Source: an uncultured Verrucomicrobiota bacterium (GTDB taxonomy: Bacteria; Verrucomicrobiota; Kiritimatiellia; CAIVKH01). From it: a DNA stretch of 64,000 nt. Under the pieces are notes generated by a model, which was not told the origin of the DNA, did not search any database, and saw nothing but the letters and a program-made list of their open reading frames with translations. The number at the start of each line of letters is the position of its first letter. Position 1 is the first letter of the stretch. This document shows positions 25,093 to 34,387 of the stretch, one piece after another. The position numbers and the translations under genes were made by a program. The stretch spans positions 140,728 through 204,727 of the forward strand of contig CALMYG010000022.1 in NCBI GenBank assembly GCA_937873455.1, read 5' to 3'.

Positions 25093-25363
25093 GGCGCATC
25101 CCTGATTAACTGACTTTAGCGTGACAGAGGTATCCGTGCCCGTGATCACGTCCTAAATGCCATAAGGCGTTTTGTGCCGCCCGCGCCGAGAGCGGCTTTT
25201 GATGCGGTGTGGGAGCCCGGCGGAAAACCGTCGGCCCGACGGTTTCCCGCGGTACCACATGCGCCTGCAGCGCATGAAGAGGTCAGGCGTTTTGCATGAT
25301 CTTCTTCATGATCCGGATGGGGTGATCATGAAGGGATAGGGATCGGTCAATCAGGGATGCGCC
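25093..25363. mobile_element. Possible MITE-like element with inverted ends (271 bp)
   Basis: In the spacer from 24997 to 25414, which holds no gene. The left end GGCGCATCCCTGATT (25093) is repeated inverted at the right end (25349-25363). An 11-bp direct repeat with one mismatch flanks it (GGGAAGGCGCG at 25081 and GGAAAGGCGCG at 25364). The inside contains strong hairpins, for example ACCGTCGG-CCCGACGGT and CATGCGC-CTGCA-GCGCATG. Its ends resemble those of the 123-bp element at 62570. Confidence 0.5.
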
Positions 25364-25414
25364 GGAAAGGCGCGACCGGGCGCGTGACAACACTCACGGA
25401 TGCACCTGGCGCCT

Positions 25415-25900
25415 CTACCGCGCCGGTTGGGGCGGGGTGACGTTTGGCGTGGGTTGCCGGGAACCACCTCCGTCCCGGGGAAGAATCCAGCCGGCGGCGT
25501 TGCAACGCTGGCACCGGCTAGCGGTGACAATTTGGCCGATGACATCGGGCCGGGTTTTGCGCACTTCGGTTTTACCCATGCCGCGGCAGTCGGGGCACAC
25601 ATGTCCACCCGCCGGAATGGTAATGGTGGTGGAGCCGTGGAACCCGCAAATCGGGCAGGCATAGGTGTGGTTTTTTTGGCGCCGGTCGACATAGGATAAC
25701 CGGCCTTCACCGGTGCAAGTAGGACAGGTGATTTTCCGGGTTTCCGGCCGCGGCGGGGGCGGTGGTTGCGGCAAAGACGTGGAGGTCGGTTTTACGGACT
25801 CCCCGGAAAGCAAGCCATGCTCAATGAGTGTGGGTTTAAGGAGTGTATAACCGCCGTAACCGGCCAATCCGATCACGATAAGAGCGAGCAGGCGGTTCAT
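25415..25900 (-). CDS. Membrane-anchored protein with four DnaJ-type zinc-finger half-sites
   Basis: 161 residues: an N-terminal membrane segment (about 3-22), a proline-rich linker (about 44-52) and a zinc-binding domain. Four CxxC pairs at C59/C62, C82/C85, C102/C105 and C130/C133 are mostly followed by Gly-x-Gly, as in the DnaJ central domain. Two zinc ions would be bound. There is no J-domain. The start lies 9 nt after the FGE-like gene on the same strand, so the two are probably co-transcribed. The function may be a disulfide- or unfolded-protein-binding partner in the envelope; that is inference. Confidence 0.75.
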   Translation of the reverse strand: MNRLLALIVIGLAGYGGYTLLKPTLIEHGLLSGESVKPTSTSLPQPPPPPRPETRKITCPTCTGEGRLSYVDRRQKNHTYACPICGFHGSTTITIPAGGHVCPDCRGMGKTEVRKTRPDVIGQIVTASRCQRCNAAGWILPRDGGGSRQPTPNVTPPQPAR

Positions 25901-25909
25901 CCGGCTTCC

Positions 25910-27700
25910 TCATTGGGCGCAGCGGAAGCCCACAAACGGTGTCCGGTCGCGGGTTATGCCTTGGCGGAAGGTTGGATTCCGGTTGTCGGCAGCCATGCGG
26001 GAAAAGGTCGTCAGTTCCCCGTCTGGACTGATGAACGAGCCGCCGCGGATGACCCGCCCTTCTCCGGCTTCGGGGCCGGTTGGGTTGCGGGCGGGTGCGG
26101 TGGTGTAATAATTGGCCTGGTAATAATCGTGCACCCATTCCGCGGCGTTGCCGGCCATGTGGTAAACGCCGTAAGGGCTGATGGCCGGGAGATCCGGCGC
26201 GATCATGTTGAGTACCGCATCTTCCGGAACCAATGAGAACACGCTCCAGGTCGCCTTGGGCAATTGGAAAGGCGGAGGCGGGGGAGGCGCGCCACGACGG
26301 GTGTCCACCGGCGCGGAGGGTTGGCGGGCTTGATTGATCCGGGCGGATAAAGACGACCGTCCGGAAACGTTGTTGGCGAATACATCAGCGGGTTTGGCTT
26401 CGCCCCAGGGATAGACCAGCGTTTCCAGGCCGCGGGCGGCCTTTTCCCATTCGGCCTCGGTGGGCAGGCGTTTTCCTTTCCACTTGGCATAGGCATACGC
26501 ATCGAACCAATCCACGCCGACCACCGGTTGATCGTCTCCGCTTAACTCGGGATGATCCCAGCCGGCGGGGCGACGGTTTTTAAGGGGTGGGGCATCGGGG
26601 TGATCCATCGAGGAGTCGCCGGTGGTTTCGGCATATTCGACGAACTTGCGGTATTCGGCATTACTGACTTCATAGCGGTCGATTTGGAACTCGTCGACGA
26701 AAGTGATCAGGGCGGGAAACACATCGCTGCCCGGCGCGGCTTGGGCATGACCACGGAGGAAAAAGCCGGCGGGAATCGTCACCGTCTCGCTGGTATCTTC
26801 GGGGCTGACCGTGATCGCCGGTACGGTCAAGCGGTAAGCGTCCATGATGCGCTGTTGCATGCGAAAAAAGTATTGGATGTCCATTTGCTCGAACAGGGCG
26901 GCGTCGGCCGGGCCGAGGCGGCGGGCAGCGGCTTCGGTGCCGATGACCCGGGTCAGGAAAAAGGTCTGGAAAGCGTTGAGTTCATCAACGGCTTCGTCAA
27001 ATCGCTTTTCATCCAGCAGGACAGGGAGGCGTTCGGCGATCATTTGCGGCAGGGCGCGGGCGATATCCCGCCGCGCTACAACCAGGTTGTCATAAAAAGC
27101 CTTGGCCTGGGGATTGGCGGGAAAGCTGGGGGCGTTGATTCCGCGGAAACGCTCTTCCATTTCCCGGATGCGATCCTCGGCTTGATCGAACCGCTGGATC
27201 GACGCCTGGACCGGGGGCAGCCAGGCCCCGCCGATCTTCTGCAGTCCCCGGGCCATTTGTTCGGCCTGGAATTCCGCATTGGACAGCAATTGGCGTATGG
27301 CCGGGGTGGCCCGGTGGTCGTCGGCTTTTTCCGTAAATTCCTTGAGCAGGCGAACCGCCCGTTCCAGTTGCTCCTCGGTGGGGGTTCCATCCAGCAGCTC
27401 TTTTAAGCCGAGCAGGCGGGGGGCCAAAAGGTCGGCGGGGTTTTTTTCATCGACGGAGCGCACGTCCGCGCGATTAAATTCCTGTTGGAAGGCAATGCCG
27501 CGACCCCGCTCCATGCGCAGGGATATTTTTTCCGCGGTTTGGCCGGTCAATTGTCCGGTATGCGAGGTGCCGTCTTTCAAGACGACGGTCACTTCGCGGG
27601 TATCCGGCAAAAGCGCGCGGGCTTCTTCGCTGAACGGCACGCTCCGGGTCGGGGCGGTCAACAGCATGGCAAGGGCGATTACGGCAGACGTTCGATTCAT
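25910..27700 (-). CDS. Secreted protein with C-terminal formylglycine-generating-enzyme (SUMF1-like) domain
   Basis: 596 residues. A signal peptide (about 1-18) is followed by a small beta domain (VTVVLKDGTSHTGQLTGQ, about 35-90), a helical middle (about 90-290) and an FGE/SUMF1 fold (about 300-596). Family landmarks are FQIDRYEVSNAEYRKFVE, QPVVGVDWFDAYAYAKWKG, RLPTEAEWEKAARG, YHMAGNAAEWVHDYY, RVIRGGSF and the final GFRCAQ. The Cys pair of true FGE is not evident, so it may be a non-catalytic relative like many secreted bacterial members. The ATG at 27698-27700 has AAGGAAAT just upstream and starts the signal peptide; the reading extended to 27730 adds no signal. Confidence 0.8.
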   Translation of the reverse strand: MNRTSAVIALAMLLTAPTRSVPFSEEARALLPDTREVTVVLKDGTSHTGQLTGQTAEKISLRMERGRGIAFQQEFNRADVRSVDEKNPADLLAPRLLGLKELLDGTPTEEQLERAVRLLKEFTEKADDHRATPAIRQLLSNAEFQAEQMARGLQKIGGAWLPPVQASIQRFDQAEDRIREMEERFRGINAPSFPANPQAKAFYDNLVVARRDIARALPQMIAERLPVLLDEKRFDEAVDELNAFQTFFLTRVIGTEAAARRLGPADAALFEQMDIQYFFRMQQRIMDAYRLTVPAITVSPEDTSETVTIPAGFFLRGHAQAAPGSDVFPALITFVDEFQIDRYEVSNAEYRKFVEYAETTGDSSMDHPDAPPLKNRRPAGWDHPELSGDDQPVVGVDWFDAYAYAKWKGKRLPTEAEWEKAARGLETLVYPWGEAKPADVFANNVSGRSSLSARINQARQPSAPVDTRRGAPPPPPPFQLPKATWSVFSLVPEDAVLNMIAPDLPAISPYGVYHMAGNAAEWVHDYYQANYYTTAPARNPTGPEAGEGRVIRGGSFISPDGELTTFSRMAADNRNPTFRQGITRDRTPFVGFRCAQ

Positions 27701-27777
27701 CGGCGGATTTCCTTTTCGTCCGTATAGCATACACCAATGGCTTGGACAAGTTTCAGTCGTTTGGTTATCGTGCGGAC

Positions 27778-28257
27778 ATGAAGCGTTGGTTCATCATGCT
27801 GGCCGGGCTTGCCGGGCTGCTGGTTCTTGGCGGTTGCCTGATGCGGGATGTCCGCTGGGCCCCGGTGCGTCCGCCTTCCGGAGCCAAGCCTTCGATGTAC
27901 CGGCTGGAGGTGACCGGGTATTGTCCCTGTGAAATCTGCTGCGGCTGGACCCGAACCTGGTACGGCAAGCCGGTCATTGCCTACGGGCCGAATAAAGGGA
28001 AGCCCAAGGCGGTCGGCATTACCGCCAGCGGGGCCAAGGCCCGCCGGGGCACCATTGCCGCCGATACCAGTATCTTTCCGTTCGGCACCGTCATGTATGT
28101 CCCGGGCTACGGATATGGGGTCGTCGAAGACCGCGGCGGGGCGATCAAGGGCTATAAAATTGATTTGTACTTTTCATCGCATCAGACGGCACGTGAGTGG
28201 GGCCGGGTCCGCCGCGAAGTCAAGGTCTGGTTGCCGCCGGAGCAACGGCGGAAATAG
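27778..28257 (+). CDS. Lipoprotein with 3D domain (double-psi beta-barrel)
   Basis: 159 residues. Residues 1-20 form a lipoprotein signal with lipobox LGGC at C20. Residues about 40-150 fit the 3D domain of RpfB/MltA-type peptidoglycan proteins: VTGYCPCEICC, GITASG, GTIAADTSIFPFGTVMYVPG and DRGGAIKGYKIDLYF, with the three aspartates D96, D118 and D129. It probably binds or cuts peptidoglycan in the envelope. It is divergent from the FGE-like gene. The ATG at 27778 is chosen over an upstream start at 27742 because it opens directly on the signal. Confidence 0.8.
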   Translation: MKRWFIMLAGLAGLLVLGGCLMRDVRWAPVRPPSGAKPSMYRLEVTGYCPCEICCGWTRTWYGKPVIAYGPNKGKPKAVGITASGAKARRGTIAADTSIFPFGTVMYVPGYGYGVVEDRGGAIKGYKIDLYFSSHQTAREWGRVRREVKVWLPPEQRRK

Positions 28258-28278
28258 TTCAAACGTTGCCCACATTTT

Positions 28279-28512
28279 CTTTAACATCGCTCGTTAACAC
28301 CCTCGCTAACCTAATCGCGATCACATGATAAAGCCGGGGACATCGTCGGAATCACTCTTTAACATCCATCGTTAACACCCTCGCTAACCTAATCGCGATC
28401 ACATGATAAAGCCGGGGACATCGTCGAAATCACTCTTTAACATCCATCGTTAACACCCTCGCTAACCTAATCGCGATTACATGATAAAGCCGGGGATATA
28501 GTCGGAATCATC
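28279..28512. repeat. Three tandem copies of a 78-bp repeat
   Basis: Copies start at 28279, 28357 and 28435 with an exact 78-bp period and a few base changes; the third diverges near its end. Each contains GTTAACACCCTCGCTAACC, an ATCGCGATCACATGAT segment and GCCGGGGACA, a word also seen in the REP-like repeats at 60-62 kb. No spacer variation, so not CRISPR. Confidence 0.85.
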
Positions 28513-29088
28513 ATGTTCATGTTCCTGCGGCCTCGCCGTCCGGTCAAACAGGAGACTCGAGTGCACGATTACGAATTCAGTCTCTTTCCTGTTCTGGCTG
28601 GACAAGCGGACGCTGGACATCCCGAACTCCGAACACTGAAAACCGAACACCAAATTCCGAGCACCCGGTGGCGCTTCTTCGCCGCTGGCATCGTGACGAT
28701 GGAATTGACCCGACAAGTCTCTTCCATTAACCTCCCACCATGACGCATAGCGTGTGCAGGGAGGTCGAAACGGAGATTGACGCTTTCCACGGAAGCCTAT
28801 TTCTGTGCTCGGCGTCATGGGGGTGTTGCAAGTCGTTGAATAGCAACAAAAGAAATGACGGAATCGCCACGGCACGATTTGCTATGCGTGACGGCTATTA
28901 ATATGTTCTACTTTTAAAGAGGCGTGTGGTAAAGTCACACCCAAGGAACGCAGTCATGTATCCGACGCATAAATCTGAATTACTTACCGTAGCGCGACAA
29001 GCACATCACTCTTTATCTGAACATTACTCCATTTCATCATCGTTCCACAGTCAATCGGTCATGCCTTCACCCCATCGAGGATCCCATC
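28513..29088. other. Gene-free spacer upstream of the 1352-residue protein gene
   Basis: No open frame with coding character is seen. There is no clear promoter. The only translation signal is CGAGGA at 29077, 8 nt before the ATG at 29089. The spacer marks the border between GC-rich core sequence and the AT-richer accessory region. Confidence 0.4.
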
Positions 29089-32000
29089 ATGGTGCAAAAA
29101 CTTAATCGTCTCATTGGCCGAGCGGATTTCCGCGTTATGGTGTTTGTTGCCATATTGACCGTGTTGGTCACCATCGGATGGACTTTTGCCCAACTGGCCG
29201 ACGACAGCAACACCGTTGATACACTGCAAGATGTCGCCGAACTATTTCTGGAGCTTAGGGAAAACAGCTACCGACTCGCTGTACCATCCTGGTACATGCA
29301 TGGCGATGAAATGGAAGCGATGGAGGAAGCCTATGGTTTGGCGGGCTTCGCCCTGCAACCTGATTGGTTCGTTGCATTCTCCGGTGAATTGTTCTTTTCC
29401 CAAAAAAGTGAAATTGCCCAAAAGATCAAACACGGCGAGAAATTAATCATTTATGAAGATATGTTGTCCGGTGAGTTGTTGATCGTTCGCGAAGATACGG
29501 GCGAGGAGGAAATAGTATTTAAGGCTCCTGAGTGGCCGGAGATCAGCAAGAACGAACCTTACAAGAATTACCTTTTCCGTGAGCTTAGCAAGCGGCGCGT
29601 GGTCTGGCATATCACATTGAAGGAAATCGATCAGGCCGAAGCGGAATACACGGCCATGCTGGCCGCGATGGAAGAGGAAAGCGGCTTTGGTGGCGGCATG
29701 ATGATGTTGCTCATGGGCGGCGGCGATGAACTGGCCATTGCCGAAATGAATACCGTGACGAATGGTTTATTGCTTAACCTCGAATATACGGTTTCATTTT
29801 CTGGCACGGTATGGTCGGCGTATTCGTACGATGCCCCGGCTTGCGCGGATTCCGACACGAATTGCGTTCCCGATCCCGCCGCCCGTTTTGACGGCCTTGT
29901 TCCTCCCTGGACCTTGGTTTACAGCAATATCGTGCTCACCGGTGTGACGTTCACCGCCTGGACCGATACCCGTCCAATGGCGCAGGACGCCAGTACAAAC
30001 CCCGTTCACCGGTTTTATGCTTTCGGTAATAACGGTGTCGATACCGACGCGGACGGCCTCAATGATGCGTTTGAAATATTTATCGTGAAAACCGACCCCG
30101 AACTTGAGGATACTGATAACGATGGAATACCCGACGGGTGGGAGTGGAACCATGGTTTTGATCCGCTTAATGCCAGCGACTCCACCGAAGACCCGGACAT
30201 CGACGGATTGAGCAATCTCAACGAATACCTGAACGGAACCGATCCGTACAATTCCGACACCGATGGCGACGGGTTTATCGATGGATATGAAGTAGATAGC
30301 GATTCCGATCCCCTTGATGTGGCTGACGCCCCCGTTTTGTTCATGCTCATTAATGGTGGTGAGGAATACACCAGCGACACTAACCTTACGCTTCGATTCC
30401 CTGGCTATATTGCCACCAACGCCACAATAGGCGAAGCGAGCAATTTGAGTGATGGCGTGTCGGTGGCTTGCAATCCGTCGGCATATTACAGCCTACAGCA
30501 CGCTACAAATGGAAGCAGGGTCGTTTATGCCCAACTGTATGGTCCAAGTGGCGTCAGTGCGATTATTTCAGGAAACATCTTATTGGACACGGTTCCACCG
30601 TCGTTAGGCAGCTTTTCGCCGACGAATGGATACGTTACCAACCGCCGTTGGATCAAAATAACCGGCGTGGCTACGGATGCATTAAGCCAGGTCCAAGTAT
30701 TTGTTGATGATGAGTGGGCTCACGGAAATGTCCAAACGCAATTTTGGCATGATCGAATACTATTACAGCAAGGAAGCAATCCACTGACCATCGTTGCCCG
30801 AGATTTGGCGGGCAATGCAACCACTCAAACCGTCGATATAATTCAAGATTCAACCGGTGACATCACCGCCCCAAACCTCTCCGTTTCGTTGCCTGGTCAA
30901 TCAACAAACGGTGCCCCGGTGGTTTACGGCGACAATCCCGCCTTATATTTCCAGGGGACTACGGACGACGAAACCGCCGAAGTGTCGGCATATACCGTCG
31001 CGGATTCGATCACCAACGGGCCATGGGCCGCTGTGGTCTCAGGCACCCAAGTGTGGGGTAACGTCCAGCTTCAGGCTGGCTCCAATTTACTGGTGGTTAC
31101 CGCCTTAGATGCGGCGGATAATGTCACGACATTATCTCGCACGGTGGTTCGTGATACCAACTTTATTTTTGAAATAACGAGTCCTGCCGGATATCAGGTC
31201 ATGAACTCCGCCTCGGCCGTTGTGTCTGGTGTTGCCTCTCCGATGTTTCTTAACGCAACGATAACCGTTAACGGAGTGGCAACCACGATCACCGATCACG
31301 GCAGTAATGTCACATTTGCTACCGTATCTGGCGTTCCTCTTTCTGAAGACCGTACAGAGCTTGTCGGTGTAGCCGAATTTGGCGCAGATACGTACTATAC
31401 CGATCCAACGTTGATCGGGTATGAAATACTTAGCGTAGCAAACAGGTGGAAATCGACGTTGTGGTCTGAATACTGGGTACCGTGCGGGCATGGCTTATAC
31501 AAGGATTCCGTTGATATTATTCAGGAATGGAGTTCGACAACAAAATCGCTTCACTTCATGCTTGTATATAACGAGCACATTGATTGTTATTACAACTTGT
31601 GTATTCCAGACACTTTCTGTGATTCCGCAGACAATGTAGAAACATACGACAATAATGACTCGCAAAATCACTGGATTGAATTTGGGTATAGTGAATTATC
31701 CGGCGACGACTACTGGGGTCCGGGCGATACCATTCGTGAAACATGGCGCGATAATCACTCGGTGTTGCGCTTTGTTAAGCGATGGCCAACCCAAGAACTT
31801 CAACACGTCGTCTTGCAGTTCCCCGGCATGAGGTTCCGAACTGACACCGTGGGTTGGTTGCGCTTTCCGCTGGAGGTAGACGACCCTAGTCTCATTACCT
31901 ATCGAGGCCAAACAGGGTTTTGGTATAACGGAAATGTCTCCTTTGTCGTGCCCATCAAAACAGAAGTTGAATATTCTATTCGCGCTTCAGACTTCACTTG

Positions 32001-33147
32001 GCCAAGTTATCATGTTTCGGATGATGGTTTAGACATTCGCGGACACAACATGGGCTTTTATTCCGCGATTTCGAATAACATCCTCTCTGTAGACATCACC
32101 AAAGCCTGGTCAGACCAGTATTCGGGTACCGTTCAGAATTATTTGCCTGGGAGTTCCGGCAGTGCTGGATATGGATACATGATGATGGGGGCAAGATCGG
32201 ACAACAAATGCTATGCCAAAGCAGAGGTCGCCATAACACCAGATACCCCCGAGATTCGCAGCAAACTCCTTTTCAATTGGGCAGGAATCGACGGGGGAAC
32301 CTACGTTCTGGATGCAGTCAACAATGCTACTCTATCTGGAAATGTCATTACCCTGAGCGCAGGAGAGAAACGCGCTGAAGACCATGCGTTCGTCGCTGGT
32401 GTTGATCAGAATGGCGATGGCCAACTCCAGGCCAGCGAGGTTTGCGCTGTCAGTCCCGCACGCTTCAAGCCGGTTTCGCAGTTCGAGTACACAACCGAGA
32501 GAGCCTATCTGCAAATCCTTTACTGGCTTCCCGGCCTGATCTATCCAACGGCATATTCCTTCCTCGACAGTTTTCTTAATGACACCGTGCCTGCTGGTGC
32601 ATCTACCGTGAGCACCACTATCAACGTCAACGAACCCACCCACAACGTTGGTGCTGTTTTCCTTTCCGCAGGATACGGCTCTATTCAAAGGCATGAGTTT
32701 GCGCCATCTTCGGACCTGGCGGCGCTCATTTATGCGTCGGAGGAGTTTCACAATGCCCTCGCAATTGAAACATTTGGGCCACGGCGTACTGAGGTTCAGA
32801 ACTACTTCGCGGCTCACACCAACGAGACCGAACATGTCTTTACATGGTCACTTCCCGCTCAGATCATGTTTGGGGCGTCTTTTGACCTCCACAGCTCTCT
32901 TGGTACTGCGACCCTTGGAGGGACCGTTGCCGTGACCGTTCGTCAGGTTGACCTTGAAGTCACCCAGATTCATGTTCAGGGAAATGTTTCCGATCTCTAC
33001 GATTGGGACTATAACCTCGGATCGCCCGATTCGCGAGCCGCAAGGGTTCAGGCTGGCTACAACACGCTTGGGAATGGCGGACACATTTACCGTGTGCGTG
33101 TAGACCTTGACAAGGTGGACACGGCTTTCAGTTACAACTTCCGATGA
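29089..33147 (+). CDS. Large cell-surface protein with Ca-binding and Ig-like repeats (1352 aa)
   Basis: An N-terminal hydrophobic segment (about 15-35) works as signal or anchor. Residues about 315-405 carry thrombospondin-3-like Ca-binding repeats (DTDADGLNDAFEI, DTDNDGIPDGWEW, DPDIDGLSNLNEYLNGTDP, DTDGDGFIDGYE). Residues about 490-720 are Ig-like beta repeats (VPPSLGSFSPTNG, TVDIIQDSTGDITAP and similar). A domain at about 885-960 (KRWPTQELQHVVLQFPG, DDPSLITYRGQTGFWYNGN) is shared with the gene at 36.5 kb. No catalytic motif is seen. Codons are more AT-rich than in the flanking genes. A Shine-Dalgarno sequence sits 8 nt upstream. Probable adhesin; inference. Confidence 0.8.
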   Translation: MVQKLNRLIGRADFRVMVFVAILTVLVTIGWTFAQLADDSNTVDTLQDVAELFLELRENSYRLAVPSWYMHGDEMEAMEEAYGLAGFALQPDWFVAFSGELFFSQKSEIAQKIKHGEKLIIYEDMLSGELLIVREDTGEEEIVFKAPEWPEISKNEPYKNYLFRELSKRRVVWHITLKEIDQAEAEYTAMLAAMEEESGFGGGMMMLLMGGGDELAIAEMNTVTNGLLLNLEYTVSFSGTVWSAYSYDAPACADSDTNCVPDPAARFDGLVPPWTLVYSNIVLTGVTFTAWTDTRPMAQDASTNPVHRFYAFGNNGVDTDADGLNDAFEIFIVKTDPELEDTDNDGIPDGWEWNHGFDPLNASDSTEDPDIDGLSNLNEYLNGTDPYNSDTDGDGFIDGYEVDSDSDPLDVADAPVLFMLINGGEEYTSDTNLTLRFPGYIATNATIGEASNLSDGVSVACNPSAYYSLQHATNGSRVVYAQLYGPSGVSAIISGNILLDTVPPSLGSFSPTNGYVTNRRWIKITGVATDALSQVQVFVDDEWAHGNVQTQFWHDRILLQQGSNPLTIVARDLAGNATTQTVDIIQDSTGDITAPNLSVSLPGQSTNGAPVVYGDNPALYFQGTTDDETAEVSAYTVADSITNGPWAAVVSGTQVWGNVQLQAGSNLLVVTALDAADNVTTLSRTVVRDTNFIFEITSPAGYQVMNSASAVVSGVASPMFLNATITVNGVATTITDHGSNVTFATVSGVPLSEDRTELVGVAEFGADTYYTDPTLIGYEILSVANRWKSTLWSEYWVPCGHGLYKDSVDIIQEWSSTTKSLHFMLVYNEHIDCYYNLCIPDTFCDSADNVETYDNNDSQNHWIEFGYSELSGDDYWGPGDTIRETWRDNHSVLRFVKRWPTQELQHVVLQFPGMRFRTDTVGWLRFPLEVDDPSLITYRGQTGFWYNGNVSFVVPIKTEVEYSIRASDFTWPSYHVSDDGLDIRGHNMGFYSAISNNILSVDITKAWSDQYSGTVQNYLPGSSGSAGYGYMMMGARSDNKCYAKAEVAITPDTPEIRSKLLFNWAGIDGGTYVLDAVNNATLSGNVITLSAGEKRAEDHAFVAGVDQNGDGQLQASEVCAVSPARFKPVSQFEYTTERAYLQILYWLPGLIYPTAYSFLDSFLNDTVPAGASTVSTTINVNEPTHNVGAVFLSAGYGSIQRHEFAPSSDLAALIYASEEFHNALAIETFGPRRTEVQNYFAAHTNETEHVFTWSLPAQIMFGASFDLHSSLGTATLGGTVAVTVRQVDLEVTQIHVQGNVSDLYDWDYNLGSPDSRAARVQAGYNTLGNGGHIYRVRVDLDKVDTAFSYNFR

Positions 33148-33153
33148 GGCCCT

Positions 33154-34092
33154 ATGAATAAGCGACACGTTATCCTTTTCGTTCTCGGTCTGCTGGTTAA
33201 TGCTGTTTACGGCGAGAATCTGAGCGATGGTGAGTGGCGGCACAGAATAGAAGCCGCCGATTTCCCTTCGATCGTGTCGATTCTTCGTTTGCATGACGGC
33301 GTATGGCCGCATCTTTCATCGAGAGAGTTGATTGAGTTACAGCCCGAGGCTACGCGTCAGTCCGCGCAAGCCTGGCATGGTCTTGCCCAAAGCATGCTGA
33401 ACAAATTGCAGGTGTACGACGACGCAGTTTCTGCAACCAACATGTTTGCCGCTATCCGTCTGTACGCTGAGTTTGCCGGTGCAATGCGATCACGCGGAGG
33501 CTATTCAAACTACCTTCTTGCGAACACTGCGGAGACTCTGGCTGTTGGACACCTTAGCGCATCTCTCGCGACAAATCCGGAGAACTATGCGCCAGTCAAG
33601 ACAGCGTTCGCCGAGTTGGTGTCAAGCGATGTGCCGGACGAGGTTATGCAGGATGTTTTTCGTGAGGAGATCAGTGCGCCAAAGGTGGACGTGTCGCCGC
33701 AGACGCCTTTGTCATTCGTCGATATGCTTAAGATGCTTGATCTCGACCGGCACTCCTTCTTTCTGCGGGGCAGTGTTGATGCCCTGTCGACGAGGCAACT
33801 TTTTGCGAAGCGTGACTTGACTGGACTCTTATGGCGATGGGTGAATTACTCAACAGCTACGAAGATGCACATTCCTGGCTACCTCGCGTTCCTGGAGCGC
33901 GGAGGACGATACACCGACGCTCTTATCGCTGACGCTTCAGAATGGAACGAAAAGATGGGATCCATCGAAAAGGACTTCGGGTGTTCCATGCTTGGTATCC
34001 CGGCATTGCGACCATCGCATATCGGTGCGTGGTTGAAGTCCTGTGGGAATGGCTATTCGCGGACACCCTACTATGTCACGGTCTTCAAATAA
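33154..34092 (+). CDS. Secreted protein of unknown function (312 aa)
   Basis: Signal peptide (about 1-20, HVILFVLGLLVNAVYG). The rest is largely helical, and I do not recognise a family. It starts 6 nt after the stop of the 1352-residue surface protein with GAGG in the overlap region, so the two are co-transcribed and likely act together. A small membrane-protein gene overlaps its end. The arrangement 'large surface protein then about 310-residue secreted protein' recurs at 36.5-39 kb, although the two small proteins are not clearly homologous. Confidence 0.7.
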   Translation: MNKRHVILFVLGLLVNAVYGENLSDGEWRHRIEAADFPSIVSILRLHDGVWPHLSSRELIELQPEATRQSAQAWHGLAQSMLNKLQVYDDAVSATNMFAAIRLYAEFAGAMRSRGGYSNYLLANTAETLAVGHLSASLATNPENYAPVKTAFAELVSSDVPDEVMQDVFREEISAPKVDVSPQTPLSFVDMLKMLDLDRHSFFLRGSVDALSTRQLFAKRDLTGLLWRWVNYSTATKMHIPGYLAFLERGGRYTDALIADASEWNEKMGSIEKDFGCSMLGIPALRPSHIGAWLKSCGNGYSRTPYYVTVFK

Positions 34093-34387
34093 GGGCGCGC
34101 AATGCGTCGTGCCTATCTTTATTCGGCACGCATGGGCCATGTCCATTGTAGCGTTCATGCTGCTGGCCGCCGTTGTTCGCGTTCATCTGCTCGTTTTGCC
34201 GTCGCGTGCTCTCCTCTTGTCGTTTTCCATAGCCCTTTGCCTCTACTGCATCGCGTCAACCGCCGGAGTGCTCCTGTGTGGTCGAGAGATGAAGCGGCGT
34301 CGATTGATGCTCTCTGCGAACATCGTACTGGCGCTAATCTGGGCAGCGGTTTTCTTCGGAACGCTGACGTTCCCTGTTCAAAGATAG
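34073..34387 (+). CDS. Small membrane protein (104 aa), hypothetical
   Basis: Three predicted membrane segments (SIVAFMLLAAVVRVHLLVL, ALLLSFSIALCLYCIASTAG, LSANIVLALIWAAVFFGTL) separated by short basic loops, which is unlikely by chance. It overlaps the end of the preceding gene by 20 nt. No family is recognised. It is followed at once by the hairpin-dense noncoding block. Start choice between 34043 and 34073 is open; the later ATG gives a sensible short cytoplasmic start. Confidence 0.5.
   Translation: MSRSSNKGAQCVVPIFIRHAWAMSIVAFMLLAAVVRVHLLVLPSRALLLSFSIALCLYCIASTAGVLLCGREMKRRRLMLSANIVLALIWAAVFFGTLTFPVQR

Noticed and set aside
28279..28512. CRISPR array
   Set aside because: Tandem copies are continuous with a 78-bp period and no unique spacers, and no cas genes are near.
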